NCBI RefSeq assembly: GCF_001904655.1
Contig: NZ_MRCC01000017.1
Span: 52,685 to 116,684 of the forward strand
Reading direction: 5' to 3'
From: Chroogloeocystis siderophila 5.2 s.c.1
GTDB lineage: Bacteria > Cyanobacteriota > Cyanobacteriia > Cyanobacteriales > Chroococcidiopsidaceae
DNA length: 64,000 nucleotides
Shown: positions 53,465-63,813 of the stretch, one piece after another
Layout of the letters: each line of letters starts with the position of its first letter
Numbering within the stretch: the first letter of the stretch is position 1
Position numbers and translations under genes: made by a program
The notes under the pieces: model-generated
Databases searched by the model: none
What the model was told of the DNA's origin: nothing
The model's input: only the letters and a program-made list of their open reading frames with translations

Positions 53465-53907
53465 GTTTTGTCATTTTCCTTCAGCTATATTTAATTTATA
53501 ACGACGTCACCGCAAAATTGCTTTGATAGCAGGAGTCAGAGTTAAACTCCCCTCAGGGAAATCACTACGAGTTGCTATAATTTCCTAACTCTATTGACTA
53601 GGGCTTTTAAAGCATGATTACTATATCGTTTGCATAATTGCAAATGGTATTTTTTATTTTACCAACAGCTATTTAAAACTTGCTGTTATGTCATTATAAT
53701 TTCTATTTCAATGAACTTAAAAAGCTGAATTAACTAATCTTTCGTCTCATATAACTAAAGATAAAGACAGGCAGGTGCCATGCTTCAATGGCAACTTTAG
53801 ATAAAACAAAAAAACACCTGACTAATTTTTTTAACTCAGCTTAAATATGCTTTGGCTATCATAGCCTTCTTACCAATTTAAGTAAAGGCGATTACAAAGT
53901 TATTCTA
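53465..53907. other. intergenic region with a nested inverted repeat
   Basis: About 440 bp without a gene. TGCCAT/ATGGCA (53776-53793) lies inside a wider CAGGTG/CACCTG pair (53773-53820), close to the stop of the minus-strand peptidase. It may be a terminator or an RNA hairpin. The rest is AT-rich promoter-like sequence for the SDR gene. Confidence 0.4.
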
Positions 53908-54855
53908 CTAATGTTCTACAAATTTATCTGTTGCTGCAATTAAAGCACTGCGAATTCCTGGTTCGCTCATCGAATGTCCTGCATCAGGAACAACAATAAA
54001 TTCTGCCTCTTGCCAAGCCTGGTGTAACTCCCATGCTGAAATCATCGGACACACAACATCATAGCGTCCTTGAACAATCACAGCGGGAATGTGACGAATT
54101 CGACTGACATTGAGTAGCAGTTGCTCTTCAGAATCAAAAAAACCTTTGTTAATGAAATAATGGCATTCAATTCGGGCAAAAGCGTCTGCAAAATTACTTT
54201 CCCCAAAAGTTTGAATCAAATTCGGATCAGGATATAATCTACTTGTACTTGCTTCCCATATTGACCACGCACGGGCTGCTTTGAGCCGCGTTTGCGCATC
54301 AGAACTCGTCAAGCGCTTGTAGTAAGCAACAAGAAAATTATTGCGTTCAGATTCAGGAATTGGTTTAACGTATTCTTCCCAAGCATCAGGAAAAATGTTA
54401 CTCGCACCGTCTTGATAAAACCAGTACAATTCTTTTTGACGTAACAAAAAAATCCCACGAAGAATAAGTTCTGTACAACGTTCAGGATGCGTTTGGCTGT
54501 AAGCTAAAGATAAAGTACTTCCCCAGCTACCACCAAAAACCGCCCAGCGCTCGATTTTTAAGTGTTCGCGTAATTTTTCAATATCACTGACTAAATCCCA
54601 CGTTGTATTTTCACGCAGTTCTGCATGGGGCGTGCTTCTACCACAACCACGCTGATCGAACATGACAACTCGCCACTTTTCAGGGTGAAAATATTGGCGA
54701 TAAAATGGCGGACACCCGCCCCCAGGTCCTCCATGAAGTAGAACTACAGGCTTACCCTGGGGATTACCTGACTCTTCGTAGTAAATCGTATGCAAGTCAG
54801 AAACCTTTAAGTTTCCTTCGTTGTAAGGTGCAACGAGTGGGTAAAGTTCTCGCAT
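53908..54855 (-). CDS. pip: prolyl aminopeptidase
   Basis: 315 residues. Alpha/beta hydrolase of the proline iminopeptidase family: 'VVLLHGGPGGGCPPFYRQYF' near residue 37, nucleophile 'WAVFGGSWGSTLSLAYSQTH', and the His region 'VPDAGHSMSEPGIR' at the C-terminus. It removes N-terminal proline from peptides. The 'MVFDQRGCGRS' block between strands is also typical. Two heptamer tracts lie in the 180-bp gap before ilvC. Single gene. Confidence 0.93.
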   Translation of the reverse strand: MRELYPLVAPYNEGNLKVSDLHTIYYEESGNPQGKPVVLLHGGPGGGCPPFYRQYFHPEKWRVVMFDQRGCGRSTPHAELRENTTWDLVSDIEKLREHLKIERWAVFGGSWGSTLSLAYSQTHPERCTELILRGIFLLRQKELYWFYQDGASNIFPDAWEEYVKPIPESERNNFLVAYYKRLTSSDAQTRLKAARAWSIWEASTSRLYPDPNLIQTFGESNFADAFARIECHYFINKGFFDSEEQLLLNVSRIRHIPAVIVQGRYDVVCPMISAWELHQAWQEAEFIVVPDAGHSMSEPGIRSALIAATDKFVEH

Positions 54856-54873
54856 GAGAAGACAATTTGAGGA

Positions 54874-54901
54874 GGGATCAGAGGTTGGGGATCAGAGGTC
54901 A
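54874..54901 (+). repeat. STRR-like heptamer tract upstream of pip
   Basis: Units gggatca, gaggttg, gggatca, gaggtca, starting 18 bp upstream of the pip start codon. A near reverse-complement tract lies at 55004-55031, so the pip-ilvC gap is bracketed by inverted heptamer repeats. Confidence 0.72.
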
Positions 54902-55003
54902 GCGCTTAATCACTGGGTATCACATGAGAAGTCAACGGTGATTAATTAGAAATCAGGAGACGAGTAGCGCAAACTTTGGTTCAGATAAAATCTATAACTC
55001 TAA

Positions 55004-55031
55004 CCCCTGACCTCTGACCTCTGATCCCTTC
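55004..55031 (+). repeat. STRR-like heptamer tract after ilvC
   Basis: Units cccctga, cctctga, cctctga, tcccttc, complementary in type to the tract at 54874-54901. The two can pair to form a long hairpin. Confidence 0.72.
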
Positions 55032-55039
55032 TTCACAGT

Positions 55040-56065
<1,026 letters not shown>

Positions 56066-56192
56066 TTACTGCAAATTTTTTATCTTACCCCAAAATGGGC
56101 AGCCTAATTCTGGTTAGTAACAACTCTTCAATTCTTCAACTACAAATTAGACTTAACTCTACAGAGTTAAACCTATTATGAATTACGCATTT

Positions 56193-56208
56193 GTAGGCTT
56201 AAGCCTAC
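56193..56208. repeat. perfect 16-bp palindrome upstream of ilvC
   Basis: GTAGGCTTAAGCCTAC in the gap between the SDR gene and ilvC (56036-56238). A second hairpin, TTAACTC/GAGTTAA, sits about 25 bp closer to ilvC. Both resemble dispersed cyanobacterial palindromes and could also terminate the SDR transcript. Confidence 0.55.
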
Positions 56209-56238
56209 GGCAAATTACGAACTACAAATTATTCTCGG

Positions 56239-57006
56239 CTATTGTGCTGTGTAACCACCATCAATGACTAGTTCTGCACCTGTCACAAATTTAGACTCGT
56301 CAGAAGCTAGATAAAGAATACCATAGGCAATATCATCTGAATCGCCCATATGTCCTATCGGATGCAAACTATCTAACTTTTGTCGTGCAGTCTCAACATC
56401 ACCTTGCTGTTTGAGAAAAGTTTCTACCATTGGTGTCCAAATAAAACCAGGATGCACTGAATTGACACGAATATGATTTTTGGCATATAACAAGGCATCG
56501 GTTTTACTCATTAACCGCACTGCACCTTTTGATGCATGATATGGTGGACTATCTGCCGCACCAACCAGTCCATAAATTGAAGAAAAATTGATAATACTGC
56601 CGCCGCCAGCATTTATCATTGCTGGAATTGCATATTTGGTACAGAAAAAAACACCATTGACGTTAACTGCCATTAAAGAATTCCATTCTTTTTCTGTAAT
56701 CTCATGAGTAGGTTTGTTAACTCCAGAAATTCCAGCATTATTTACTAAAACATCAATTTTTCCCCACTTCTGGAGAACTTCTGTGAAGACTTTTTCGACT
56801 TGTGTTTCTTGAGAAACATCTAAATGCCAGTATGCTGCTTTGCCACCCTTGTTTTTAATGTCTTCTACAAGCGTTTTACCTTCGGCGTTCAAAATATCTG
56901 TTACTGCAACTTTAGCGCCTTCTTTTGCTAATAAAACGCAGGTGGCTTTACCGATACCTGCTGCACCACCTGTGACAATAACGACTTTGTCTTTGACTCG
57001 ATTCAT
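56239..57006 (-). CDS. SDR-family oxidoreductase (glucose 1-dehydrogenase-like)
   Basis: 255 residues of classical SDR type. The N-terminal coenzyme motif is 'VVIVTGGAAGIGKATCVLLA' and 'VAVTDILNAEGKTLV' has an Asp that favours NAD. The tetrad is seen in 'NNAGISG', 'FSSIYGLVGAADSPPYHASK' and the C-terminal 'VTGAELVIDGGYTAQ'. It is similar to glucose 1-dehydrogenases and cyclopentanol dehydrogenases; substrate uncertain. AGGAG site 8 bp before the ATG. The DUF6544-type gene lies upstream on the same strand. Confidence 0.9.
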   Translation of the reverse strand: MNRVKDKVVIVTGGAAGIGKATCVLLAKEGAKVAVTDILNAEGKTLVEDIKNKGGKAAYWHLDVSQETQVEKVFTEVLQKWGKIDVLVNNAGISGVNKPTHEITEKEWNSLMAVNVNGVFFCTKYAIPAMINAGGGSIINFSSIYGLVGAADSPPYHASKGAVRLMSKTDALLYAKNHIRVNSVHPGFIWTPMVETFLKQQGDVETARQKLDSLHPIGHMGDSDDIAYGILYLASDESKFVTGAELVIDGGYTAQ

Positions 57007-57232
57007 GATAGATGCTCCTATGGTGTTGGATTATCTGGAAATAAAGAATATGATGAACTTGTTCGACTTGTTGTAAAATCTTTTTTTTGAAACGAACCAC
57101 ATTGGCGCAGCCTTCCCATACAGTAGGCACGAAGAACGCAAAAGGAAGAGATATAATAGATTGCTGTATCACTTCATAACTAGTATTTCAAGAAATCAGA
57201 TTTAGTTTTGGTTTTGAATCTGTTGTGGAAAT

Positions 57233-58108
57233 TTAGAGAATTGGTGATGTAGTCATTTGATATGACGGCACTTCCTTTGATATTCCTAAAAACTCAACTT
57301 GTTCAAGTGTGCCGTGGAAAGATTCATAATATTGGTCTGTACCAAACCAATAACCTAGAATGACTTGTGAAGGAATGGTATAACCACCGAAGTTGTGTTC
57401 TGCTGGAAATTCACCACCCATAGGAATGTAAGTCCAATCAATATCTTTTGCAAGATCGCTCCAACGTGGGAAAGAAAGTTTTATGGGCTTACCGTTAGTA
57501 TCAATTGTTAAAGTTAGCGTCACTGGTTCGCCGTTAGCTTTTAAACTTGCTTGAATTGTGTTTTCGTCAATTGCTTGCCAAGTTACACCATTTTGGGGAA
57601 GTAAGACTGAAGGTAGCCAGATATATTCTGCTACTAATCGCCCCATGCTAGAGCGAGTGATGTTAGGATTATGCGCATTGATCAGGGGTAAAAGTCCCCA
57701 GAGTGCAAATTGCACTCTGGCTATACCATTAGCATAGGAATCAGCTCCTTTAAATTGCAACAAACCATGACCAATTGTTGCTTGCCAAACAAAGCCTTTC
57801 ACTGAAATAATTTCTTCGGCTTGCATTGGTAGCCAAGGTTGATCTTGCCCCATTCTCAAGCTACCACTCATTTTGAGACGTACGGAAGTTGCAAGGGGTG
57901 TTCCTGGAGTTATAGCGTGTAAAAAGTAGCGCTGTACGGGTGCAGGTAAGGTTGCAATCATTTCTTGGGTAAAATACTTACCTTCTGGTTGAGTTTCTAG
58001 CGATTGCCAAATTTGGTTTAGCTGTTGTTTTTGTCTGAGTTGCAAAGTCGCAACAACAAATGCGATCGCTCCTAAGGCACCGATACTCAAATAAACTGTA
58101 GTTAACAT
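57233..58108 (-). CDS. DUF6544-family protein
   Basis: 291 residues with an N-terminal hydrophobic helix (4-22) that may anchor the protein. The rest resembles the DUF6544 family: 'LPAPVQRYFLHAITPGTPL', 'VRLKMSGSLRM' and 'WLPMQAEEIISVKGFVWQAT'. Conserved Trp, Pro and Gly residues suggest a lipid- or ligand-binding beta barrel. Function is unknown. It is divergent from the molybdopterin oxidoreductase gene, so a role in the same stress or redox response is possible but unproven. Confidence 0.78.
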   Translation of the reverse strand: MLTTVYLSIGALGAIAFVVATLQLRQKQQLNQIWQSLETQPEGKYFTQEMIATLPAPVQRYFLHAITPGTPLATSVRLKMSGSLRMGQDQPWLPMQAEEIISVKGFVWQATIGHGLLQFKGADSYANGIARVQFALWGLLPLINAHNPNITRSSMGRLVAEYIWLPSVLLPQNGVTWQAIDENTIQASLKANGEPVTLTLTIDTNGKPIKLSFPRWSDLAKDIDWTYIPMGGEFPAEHNFGGYTIPSQVILGYWFGTDQYYESFHGTLEQVEFLGISKEVPSYQMTTSPIL

Positions 58109-58305
58109 CTCTCTTGCCTCTTTGATGGTTTGAGTTCCTAAAAGTTCTTGTCACCATCTCTGCGTACATACTAAGTTAGGAAAATATCATGAGGAATTTG
58201 TGAGGCGAAGGTACAAACTACTATGAAAATCTATCTATTGATGAGTTCTCGCATTCTTGAATTTGCGTTACGGTCACAAGTAAAGACTTTTGCTGCTGTA
58301 GCTTT

Positions 58306-60564
58306 ATGGATACCAACGCACAATCCCAACCGCCTTTTAATGAAACTAATGAGGATACACCGGAAATTGGTGGTGGGTTACCTGTAATTGAGTATTGGGC
58401 AAAGCATACGCTATCACCGGAAGGTTCAAAGCTGTGGAAAACGCTGTTTCATCATAGTGCTTGTTTATCCTGTTCTTGGGGTACAGGTGGGCAAAAGGGT
58501 GGATTTACGAACGAAGTCGGTGAAAAGTTGCAACGTTGTATGAAAAGTGTTGAAGCAATTTCAGCCGAAATTCAGCCTCCGGTTCCCAAACATTTTTTTG
58601 AAACGCATTCAATCGCCGCGCTGCAACAATTATCTTCGCTAGAAGCCGATCGCTTGGGAAGACTGAGTTTTCCGGTGATTTTGCGCGCGGGAAGTTCGCA
58701 CTACGATCGCATTTCTTGGGATGAGATATATGCGATCGCTACCACCGCTTTTCAGAAACCACCCGAACGCGTTGCGTCTTATAGTTCGGGGCGTGGTTCT
58801 AATGAAGCGGCGTTTTTACTACAACTGATGCTGCGAACGCTCGGTTCTAATAATCTCGCAGATTGTTCAGATTTGTGTCATGCACCTTCCACAACCGCAC
58901 TCAAAGCGATGTTTGGCACAAACACCTCAATTGTCAGCCTAGAAAGCTTGAAACAAGCAGATTGTGTAGTATTGGCAGGCGCAAATTCTGCATATAATCA
59001 TCCTCGTTTGATGAATGAGTTGATTAAAATACGCGATCGCGGTGGTAAAGTCATTGTCATTAATCCGGTGATGGAAATCGGGTTAGTGAAATTTGGTTCG
59101 CCTGCATTTCCTGTCAAATCTTTGATTCCTGGTTCGGAAATTGCTTCGCTGTATCTTCAGCCGATTCCTGGTAGTGATGTCGCATTGTTTGTTGGTATCC
59201 AAAAAGCGTTAATTGAAAAAGGATACATCGATCAGGCGTTTCTCCAAGCACACGCTGAAGGATGGGAAGCTGTCATAGAAGACGCGCGATCGCTTTCTTG
59301 GGAAACTATCACCGCCACTTGTGGTGTCTCGCAATCAGAAATTGAAACAGCCGCAACAATCATTGGCACATCAAAGAATGCTGTCTTTGGTTGGGCAATG
59401 GGAATTACGCAACATACCAACGGCGTTGATAATGTTTATAGCATTGCAAACACGGCATTAATTAGCGGTCAAATTGGCAAAATGGGAGCCGGAGTGATGC
59501 CTGTACGCGGACATTCTAACGTGCAGGGCTTTGGTTCTATGGGTGTGACAGTCAAACTCAAAGAAGAAATTAAGCAGGCTTTAGAACAGCTTTTAGGGCG
59601 ATCGCTCAACTTACCACAAGGCTATCATACCCGCGATCTCATCGAAGCCGCTGACGCAGGTAAGGTAGACACGCTGATTTGTGTTGGTGGTAATCTTTAT
59701 GGTGCAAATCCTGACTCGACACAAGCAAAACGCGCGTTAGGCAATATCGACACCATAATTTATCTTGCTACTAAACCAAACATCGGACACTTTCACGGAC
59801 TCGCAAAAACAAATACAATCATTATTCCTGTCCTCAATCGTTTTGAAAATCCGCACAAAACAACAGTTGAATCAGGTAACAACTTTGTGCGACTCAACGA
59901 CGAAGGTAAAACGCATTTAAAAAATGCCGATCTAATTTCAGAAGTAGAGTTTTTAACCGAACTTGCACATCGATTACTCAGTGACTATCCTGTCGAGTGG
60001 CGTAAGATGCAAGATACGCGCTATGTACGGCAACTCATTGCTAGAACTATCCCAGGATACGAAAAAATTGCAACTATCGATGACACCAAGGAAGAATTTA
60101 CTATTTCTGGGCGGATTGTTACCGAACCCCGCTTCAAAACTCCCTCAGGAAAGGCAAAAATGTTCGCAACACCACTGCCTAAACTTATCCTACCCGCACC
60201 CCAAGATTTTGGAGTTGAATCTGATAACTGTCTCGTTCTCGCATTGATGACAGGGCGCAGCTATTCACAACACAACACCGTTGTTTACAAAATTGGCGAT
60301 CGCTATCGCGGAATGCCTCATCGCCACTGCATTCTGATGAACCGCATCGATGCTGAGAAAATAAATTTGGCACAAGGCGATCACGTTACGGTACAAGGTG
60401 ACGCAGGTAGGTTAGACAACATAGAAGTCATTTACGGCGCAGTGCGAGAGGGCGCGGCGTTGATGTTTTATCCTGAAGTGAATGTTATCTTCAAGGCAAA
60501 AACCGAGGCGCGATCCGGTACACCTGCTTACAAGCGAGTGCCAGTGGTTGTTTATCCTAATTAG
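58306..60564 (+). CDS. FdhF/YdeP-family molybdopterin oxidoreductase
   Basis: 752 residues. N-terminal Cys motif 'CLSCSWGTGGQKGGFTNEVG' with a later Cys ('RCMKSVEAI') follows the YdeP pattern for a 4Fe-4S site. The molybdopterin core contains 'SYSSGRGSNEAAFLLQLM', 'DLCHAPSTTALKAMFGTN' (Cys where formate dehydrogenases have Sec or Cys), 'GKMGAGVMPVRGHSNVQGFG' and 'RSYSQHNTVVYKIGDRYRGM' near the C-terminus. Relatives give acid resistance (YdeP) but the reaction is unknown. No signal peptide, so probably cytoplasmic. No fdhD-like gene is near. Confidence 0.9.
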   Translation: MDTNAQSQPPFNETNEDTPEIGGGLPVIEYWAKHTLSPEGSKLWKTLFHHSACLSCSWGTGGQKGGFTNEVGEKLQRCMKSVEAISAEIQPPVPKHFFETHSIAALQQLSSLEADRLGRLSFPVILRAGSSHYDRISWDEIYAIATTAFQKPPERVASYSSGRGSNEAAFLLQLMLRTLGSNNLADCSDLCHAPSTTALKAMFGTNTSIVSLESLKQADCVVLAGANSAYNHPRLMNELIKIRDRGGKVIVINPVMEIGLVKFGSPAFPVKSLIPGSEIASLYLQPIPGSDVALFVGIQKALIEKGYIDQAFLQAHAEGWEAVIEDARSLSWETITATCGVSQSEIETAATIIGTSKNAVFGWAMGITQHTNGVDNVYSIANTALISGQIGKMGAGVMPVRGHSNVQGFGSMGVTVKLKEEIKQALEQLLGRSLNLPQGYHTRDLIEAADAGKVDTLICVGGNLYGANPDSTQAKRALGNIDTIIYLATKPNIGHFHGLAKTNTIIIPVLNRFENPHKTTVESGNNFVRLNDEGKTHLKNADLISEVEFLTELAHRLLSDYPVEWRKMQDTRYVRQLIARTIPGYEKIATIDDTKEEFTISGRIVTEPRFKTPSGKAKMFATPLPKLILPAPQDFGVESDNCLVLALMTGRSYSQHNTVVYKIGDRYRGMPHRHCILMNRIDAEKINLAQGDHVTVQGDAGRLDNIEVIYGAVREGAALMFYPEVNVIFKAKTEARSGTPAYKRVPVVVYPN

Positions 60565-60729
60565 GATCTAACTAAGTAATACTGCTTACATACTTCGGCT
60601 ACCTTGTCAACCCCTACTCATCCGAACGATAGATGTCCGATGCTACAGGAAAAAATACACTATAACCAGTGGCATCTATAGTTTTGTGGTTATCTAACGC
60701 AAGATGAATAAACTTTTGAATAATAGACT

Positions 60730-61833
60730 TTACTTGTGGGTAGGTGTTATTTCCTTTCTCGTGCTGTACTGGGTTGCAGCTAATGTATTTTTGTAAATAA
60801 TTAAGCGGTGAAAATCGTACCTACACAAACGAAACCTATCACCTGTTGTACCATCCCAGTAGTTGGATATGCAATCGTAGCGAAAACCATCGACGTGATA
60901 TGTTTCCAGCAAGTGATAATTAACTGTATAGAAAAAATCTTGGGTAAACTGACGATTAAAATCAGTACTTTCGCCGAAATAGTCTTTAACAAAGTTCCCA
61001 TAAATGGATTTTCACGATAACCTAGCTGGCGATAAACGTAACTGTAAGGAAAGCTGTCACTAGTATGACCATAAACTGCGTCTAAAATTACCGCAATCTT
61101 TAATCTTTCTTTGATGTGCAGCATCGATGAATCGTTGTAAATCTTTGCGATTACCAAATCTTTCATCGACTCCAAAGTAACCAATCGGTAAAAATCCCCA
61201 ATCAACTGTCATACCGACATGAGAAACTGGCATGACTTCGATACAATTAATACCTAAATTGGCTAGATAATCAAGCTGTGCGATCGCACCATCAATATCA
61301 CCGCCAAACTCGGTAATCATGAGTTCATACAGAATCAAATCATGCAAGGCTGGAGTTTTCCACTCATTTTCTTCTATACTCCATTCGTAAGGTTGATATC
61401 CTAGTGTAAATGCAGAAAGTTTACCAACGCCAAATTCTCTAGCGAAAGGATCAATAATCCAGTCGATTTCTATGCGATCGCGATGTCTTAAGCAGTAGCG
61501 ATAAACATATTTATCTTCGCTTCCCCACGTTAATTTCGGATGTTTTCTTTGTATAAACGCCTCGCTTTTAATATCGACTTTAACCGACCAATAATCACCG
61601 TGTTCTGCATCAACTGAATGTGTTAATTCAAACTCATGCGGAGGAATATCTTGGAGAAACTGATCTTTCTCGTGAATAATTTTTAACCACAGTTGATATA
61701 CGTCACTCGCAGATACCCAAGGAAGAAACAACCCAAATTCGACAACGCCATCAGCAAGTTCTCTAGCGCCTAGCTTATCTACCAAATCTCTATGCAGTTT
61801 TTCGGAAGATCCTTCAAAAATAAGCAACTTCAT
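60730..61833 (-). pseudogene. alpha-amylase-family (GH13) gene, frameshifted and truncated
   Basis: The first 240 residues are intact: a CBM48-like N-terminus, 'ALHDLILYELMITEFGG', 'INCIEVMPVSHVGMTVDWGF'. The frame then shifts near 61100, continuing 'IAVILDAVYGHTSDSFPYSY' in another frame, and shifts again near 60995 to give 'NFVKDYFGESTDFNRQF' and the nucleophile motif 'YHVDGFRYDCISNYWDG'. After that the sequence loses similarity and ends at 60730, so the second half of the enzyme is missing. Intact relatives act on glycogen or trehalose-type glucans. Confidence 0.83.
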
Positions 61834-62226
61834 TCAAGACTTTAAATTATGTTTGTCTACACAAATTTAATATTTGTAAGTAGGTTTAACCGAAAAATAG
61901 CTTATCCATTGAAACCGTAACTACAAAAACACAGCTTATCTTTACAAGTTTTCATAAGCCTTATCTTAGTTGGAAGCATGTCACCTTTGCACTAAGTAGA
62001 AATGCTTAAGGAGGGCTGGAAAAGTTAGGCTATATCGGCGAAAATCGAAGCAATCTACTCCCCAGACAAAGCCATAAAACCTGAACAACAGCAAGCCCTC
62101 AAATGATATTCTGTAAGAGTGAAGCATTTATAGCAATGTTACCCGTAAGTGCTATTATTCTTACAGGTCTAGCTAAACAATATTCTTTTTTTCTCAACCA
62201 AACTACATCAAAGTTTTAAAAATTCA
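61834..62226. other. intergenic region without recognised features
   Basis: About 390 bp, AT-rich, between two decayed genes. I see no gene, hairpin or repeat that I can support. Confidence 0.45.
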
Positions 62227-62896
62227 ATGTTCTTCAAAAATTTTTTTTTACTCTTTCGCTGTTTTCGCAGGTATTTTTTCTGTTCTTTTACTTGTTTCAT
62301 TACTTCCCAGAAGATGGGAAACTTTTTCTCAAGAAGAAGATGTAACAATTTGTGTCAATCAAGTTGGTATTCATACTAATATCATTATACCTGTACAGAA
62401 TAATATTTATAATTGGCAACATTTTTTAAATCTTAAAGAAATTGGTAAACAGCCTTCAGGAAATTATCAATACCTCGGTTTTGGTTGGGGCGATCGCGAC
62501 TTTTATCCTACAAATCCTAGTCAAATTCAGGAAATCGTTTCCCTTGGGATACAAGCTCTATTCTTCTCCCGTGGGTCACTTATGCGAGTAGAAGGGTATC
62601 CAGAAATACCCCAAAGTCATGATATTCACTGTGTAGGAGTCAATACCTCAAACTATCTAAACACTGTACACTTTATTCAAAACTCTTTTGAATTAACTCC
62701 TCAAGGACAAACAATATTATTCGTGCGTAGTGATGAATCAGACGCTAGCTATTATGAGGCAAAAGGTCATTATTCACTTTTAAGAAATAGCAATAATTGG
62801 ACTGCCGAAGGATTAAGACAAGCAAACATCAACACACCTCTATGGGCTGGAATTCCGCAAGCTGTTATGTTTCATGTAAGCAGAAATCCTAATTAG
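62227..62896 (+). pseudogene. DUF2459/TIGR02117-family protein with a poly-T frameshift
   Basis: Only the last 104 residues have an ATG in frame (62582), but family similarity begins much earlier in the same frame: 'DVTICVNQVGIHTNIIIPV', 'LGFGWGDRDFYPTNPSQIQE', then 'GHYSLLRNSNNWTAEGLRQA'. An ATG at 62227 starts a membrane-anchor-like stretch ('MFFKNFFF'), but a run of nine T (62241-62249) throws it out of frame; ten T would join it to the rest. It is a recent single-base lesion, a slippage site, or a sequencing error. Probably a membrane-anchored envelope protein when intact. Confidence 0.78.
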
Positions 62897-63245
62897 TTAC
62901 TATTTTTTATTTATAACAATTCGAATTGTTTAGGCAAATCTCTTATTATTTCTTTCCTTAGTGGTACAGAAAACTCTGTCGTCTATGGTCAATGGTTTGA
63001 GAAGGAGAACGTCACCACTTACGAGAACTCAATGCGAGCGTCTTGGACTTGCTGGTAGTGCTTCAAGGCATAGGCTTTGGGAGGGTTTCGCTGGGGCAGT
63101 GGGGTGAAAGTAGGCAATCTCAGTCGCTGATAACACTGCCGAGCAATCGCTCAAAGCCCCAGTTGCAGAAAACTCAACCTCCGCTTACTGTGCGAGTCGA
63201 CTTGAGAAAGGCATCTGTCAAATGTCAAATATCCTGACTGAATCG
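62897..63245. other. region between the DUF2459 gene and the IS remnant
   Basis: About 350 bp. A 64-codon open frame at 63043-63237 has no recognisable domain and is probably not a gene. The G-rich, non-AT composition differs from the flanks, so it may be part of an older inserted sequence. Confidence 0.35.
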
Positions 63246-63251
63246 CGTCAA

Positions 63252-63581
63252 TTATGTTGACCGCTTGAAGCCACGCGAAGAGGACTGTTGCACAGCAGCT
63301 GGCTTGCGGAAAGATTCGGCTTGGATTTCCAGAATCACAGCATGATGGACTAAGCGATCTACCGCAGCGACAGTCATAGTAGAGTCAGCAAAAATCTCAT
63401 CCCAAGAACTGAAAGGGTGATTGGAAGTAATGAGCAAGCTCTTAATTTCATATCGATGAGTAATCAACTCAAACATCACCGAGGTTTCAGATTCGGACTT
63501 TTTAACATAGCCAATATCATCAACAATCAACAAATCATACTTATCGAGCTTAAGCAGTGCTAATTGGAGTTGAAGGCGGCA
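63252..63581 (-). pseudogene. istB: istB C-terminal fragment (IS21 helper ATPase)
   Basis: The open frame encodes 'LALLKLDKYDLLIVDDIGYV' (the Walker-B region), 'SVMFELITHRYEIKSLLITS', 'NHPFSSWDEIF' and 'MTVAAVDRLVHHAVILEI', the second half of IstB. The P-loop and N-terminal half are absent because the sequence joins straight to an istA fragment at about 63580. It therefore cannot act as the transposition helper. Confidence 0.82.
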
Positions 63582-63813
63582 CTAATTCGCTCTCCCATAC
63601 CTCTAATAACGGGTCTGAGCGCGTCCGCCAGTCATGGGGTCGCCCCCTTTGTGGTTGATGTTTACCCTTTTCTATGCGTCTGCCACTACGAATAGATAGC
63701 CCCGCTTTTGCTGCACGCAGGAAACGGCGGCAGCCAGCTTCTCTCTCATGTATAGTTGAACCTGAATTGAATTGATTCGTTTCCCAGACACCAGACAGGT
63801 TGTTAATTGACAT
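63550..63813 (-). pseudogene. istA: istA N-terminal fragment (IS21-type transposase)
   Basis: 87-codon frame whose later part, 'AAKAGLSIRSGRRIEKGKHQ' and 'DWRTRSDPLLEVWESELVP', is the N-terminal helix-turn-helix region of cyanobacterial IS21-type transposases. It then runs into istB sequence in a wrong frame and stops. The DDE catalytic core is entirely missing. Confidence 0.78.

Noticed and set aside
63043..63237. 64-codon plus-strand frame left of the IS21 remnant
   Set aside because: No transposase or other domain is visible, and the neighbouring sequence is decayed.
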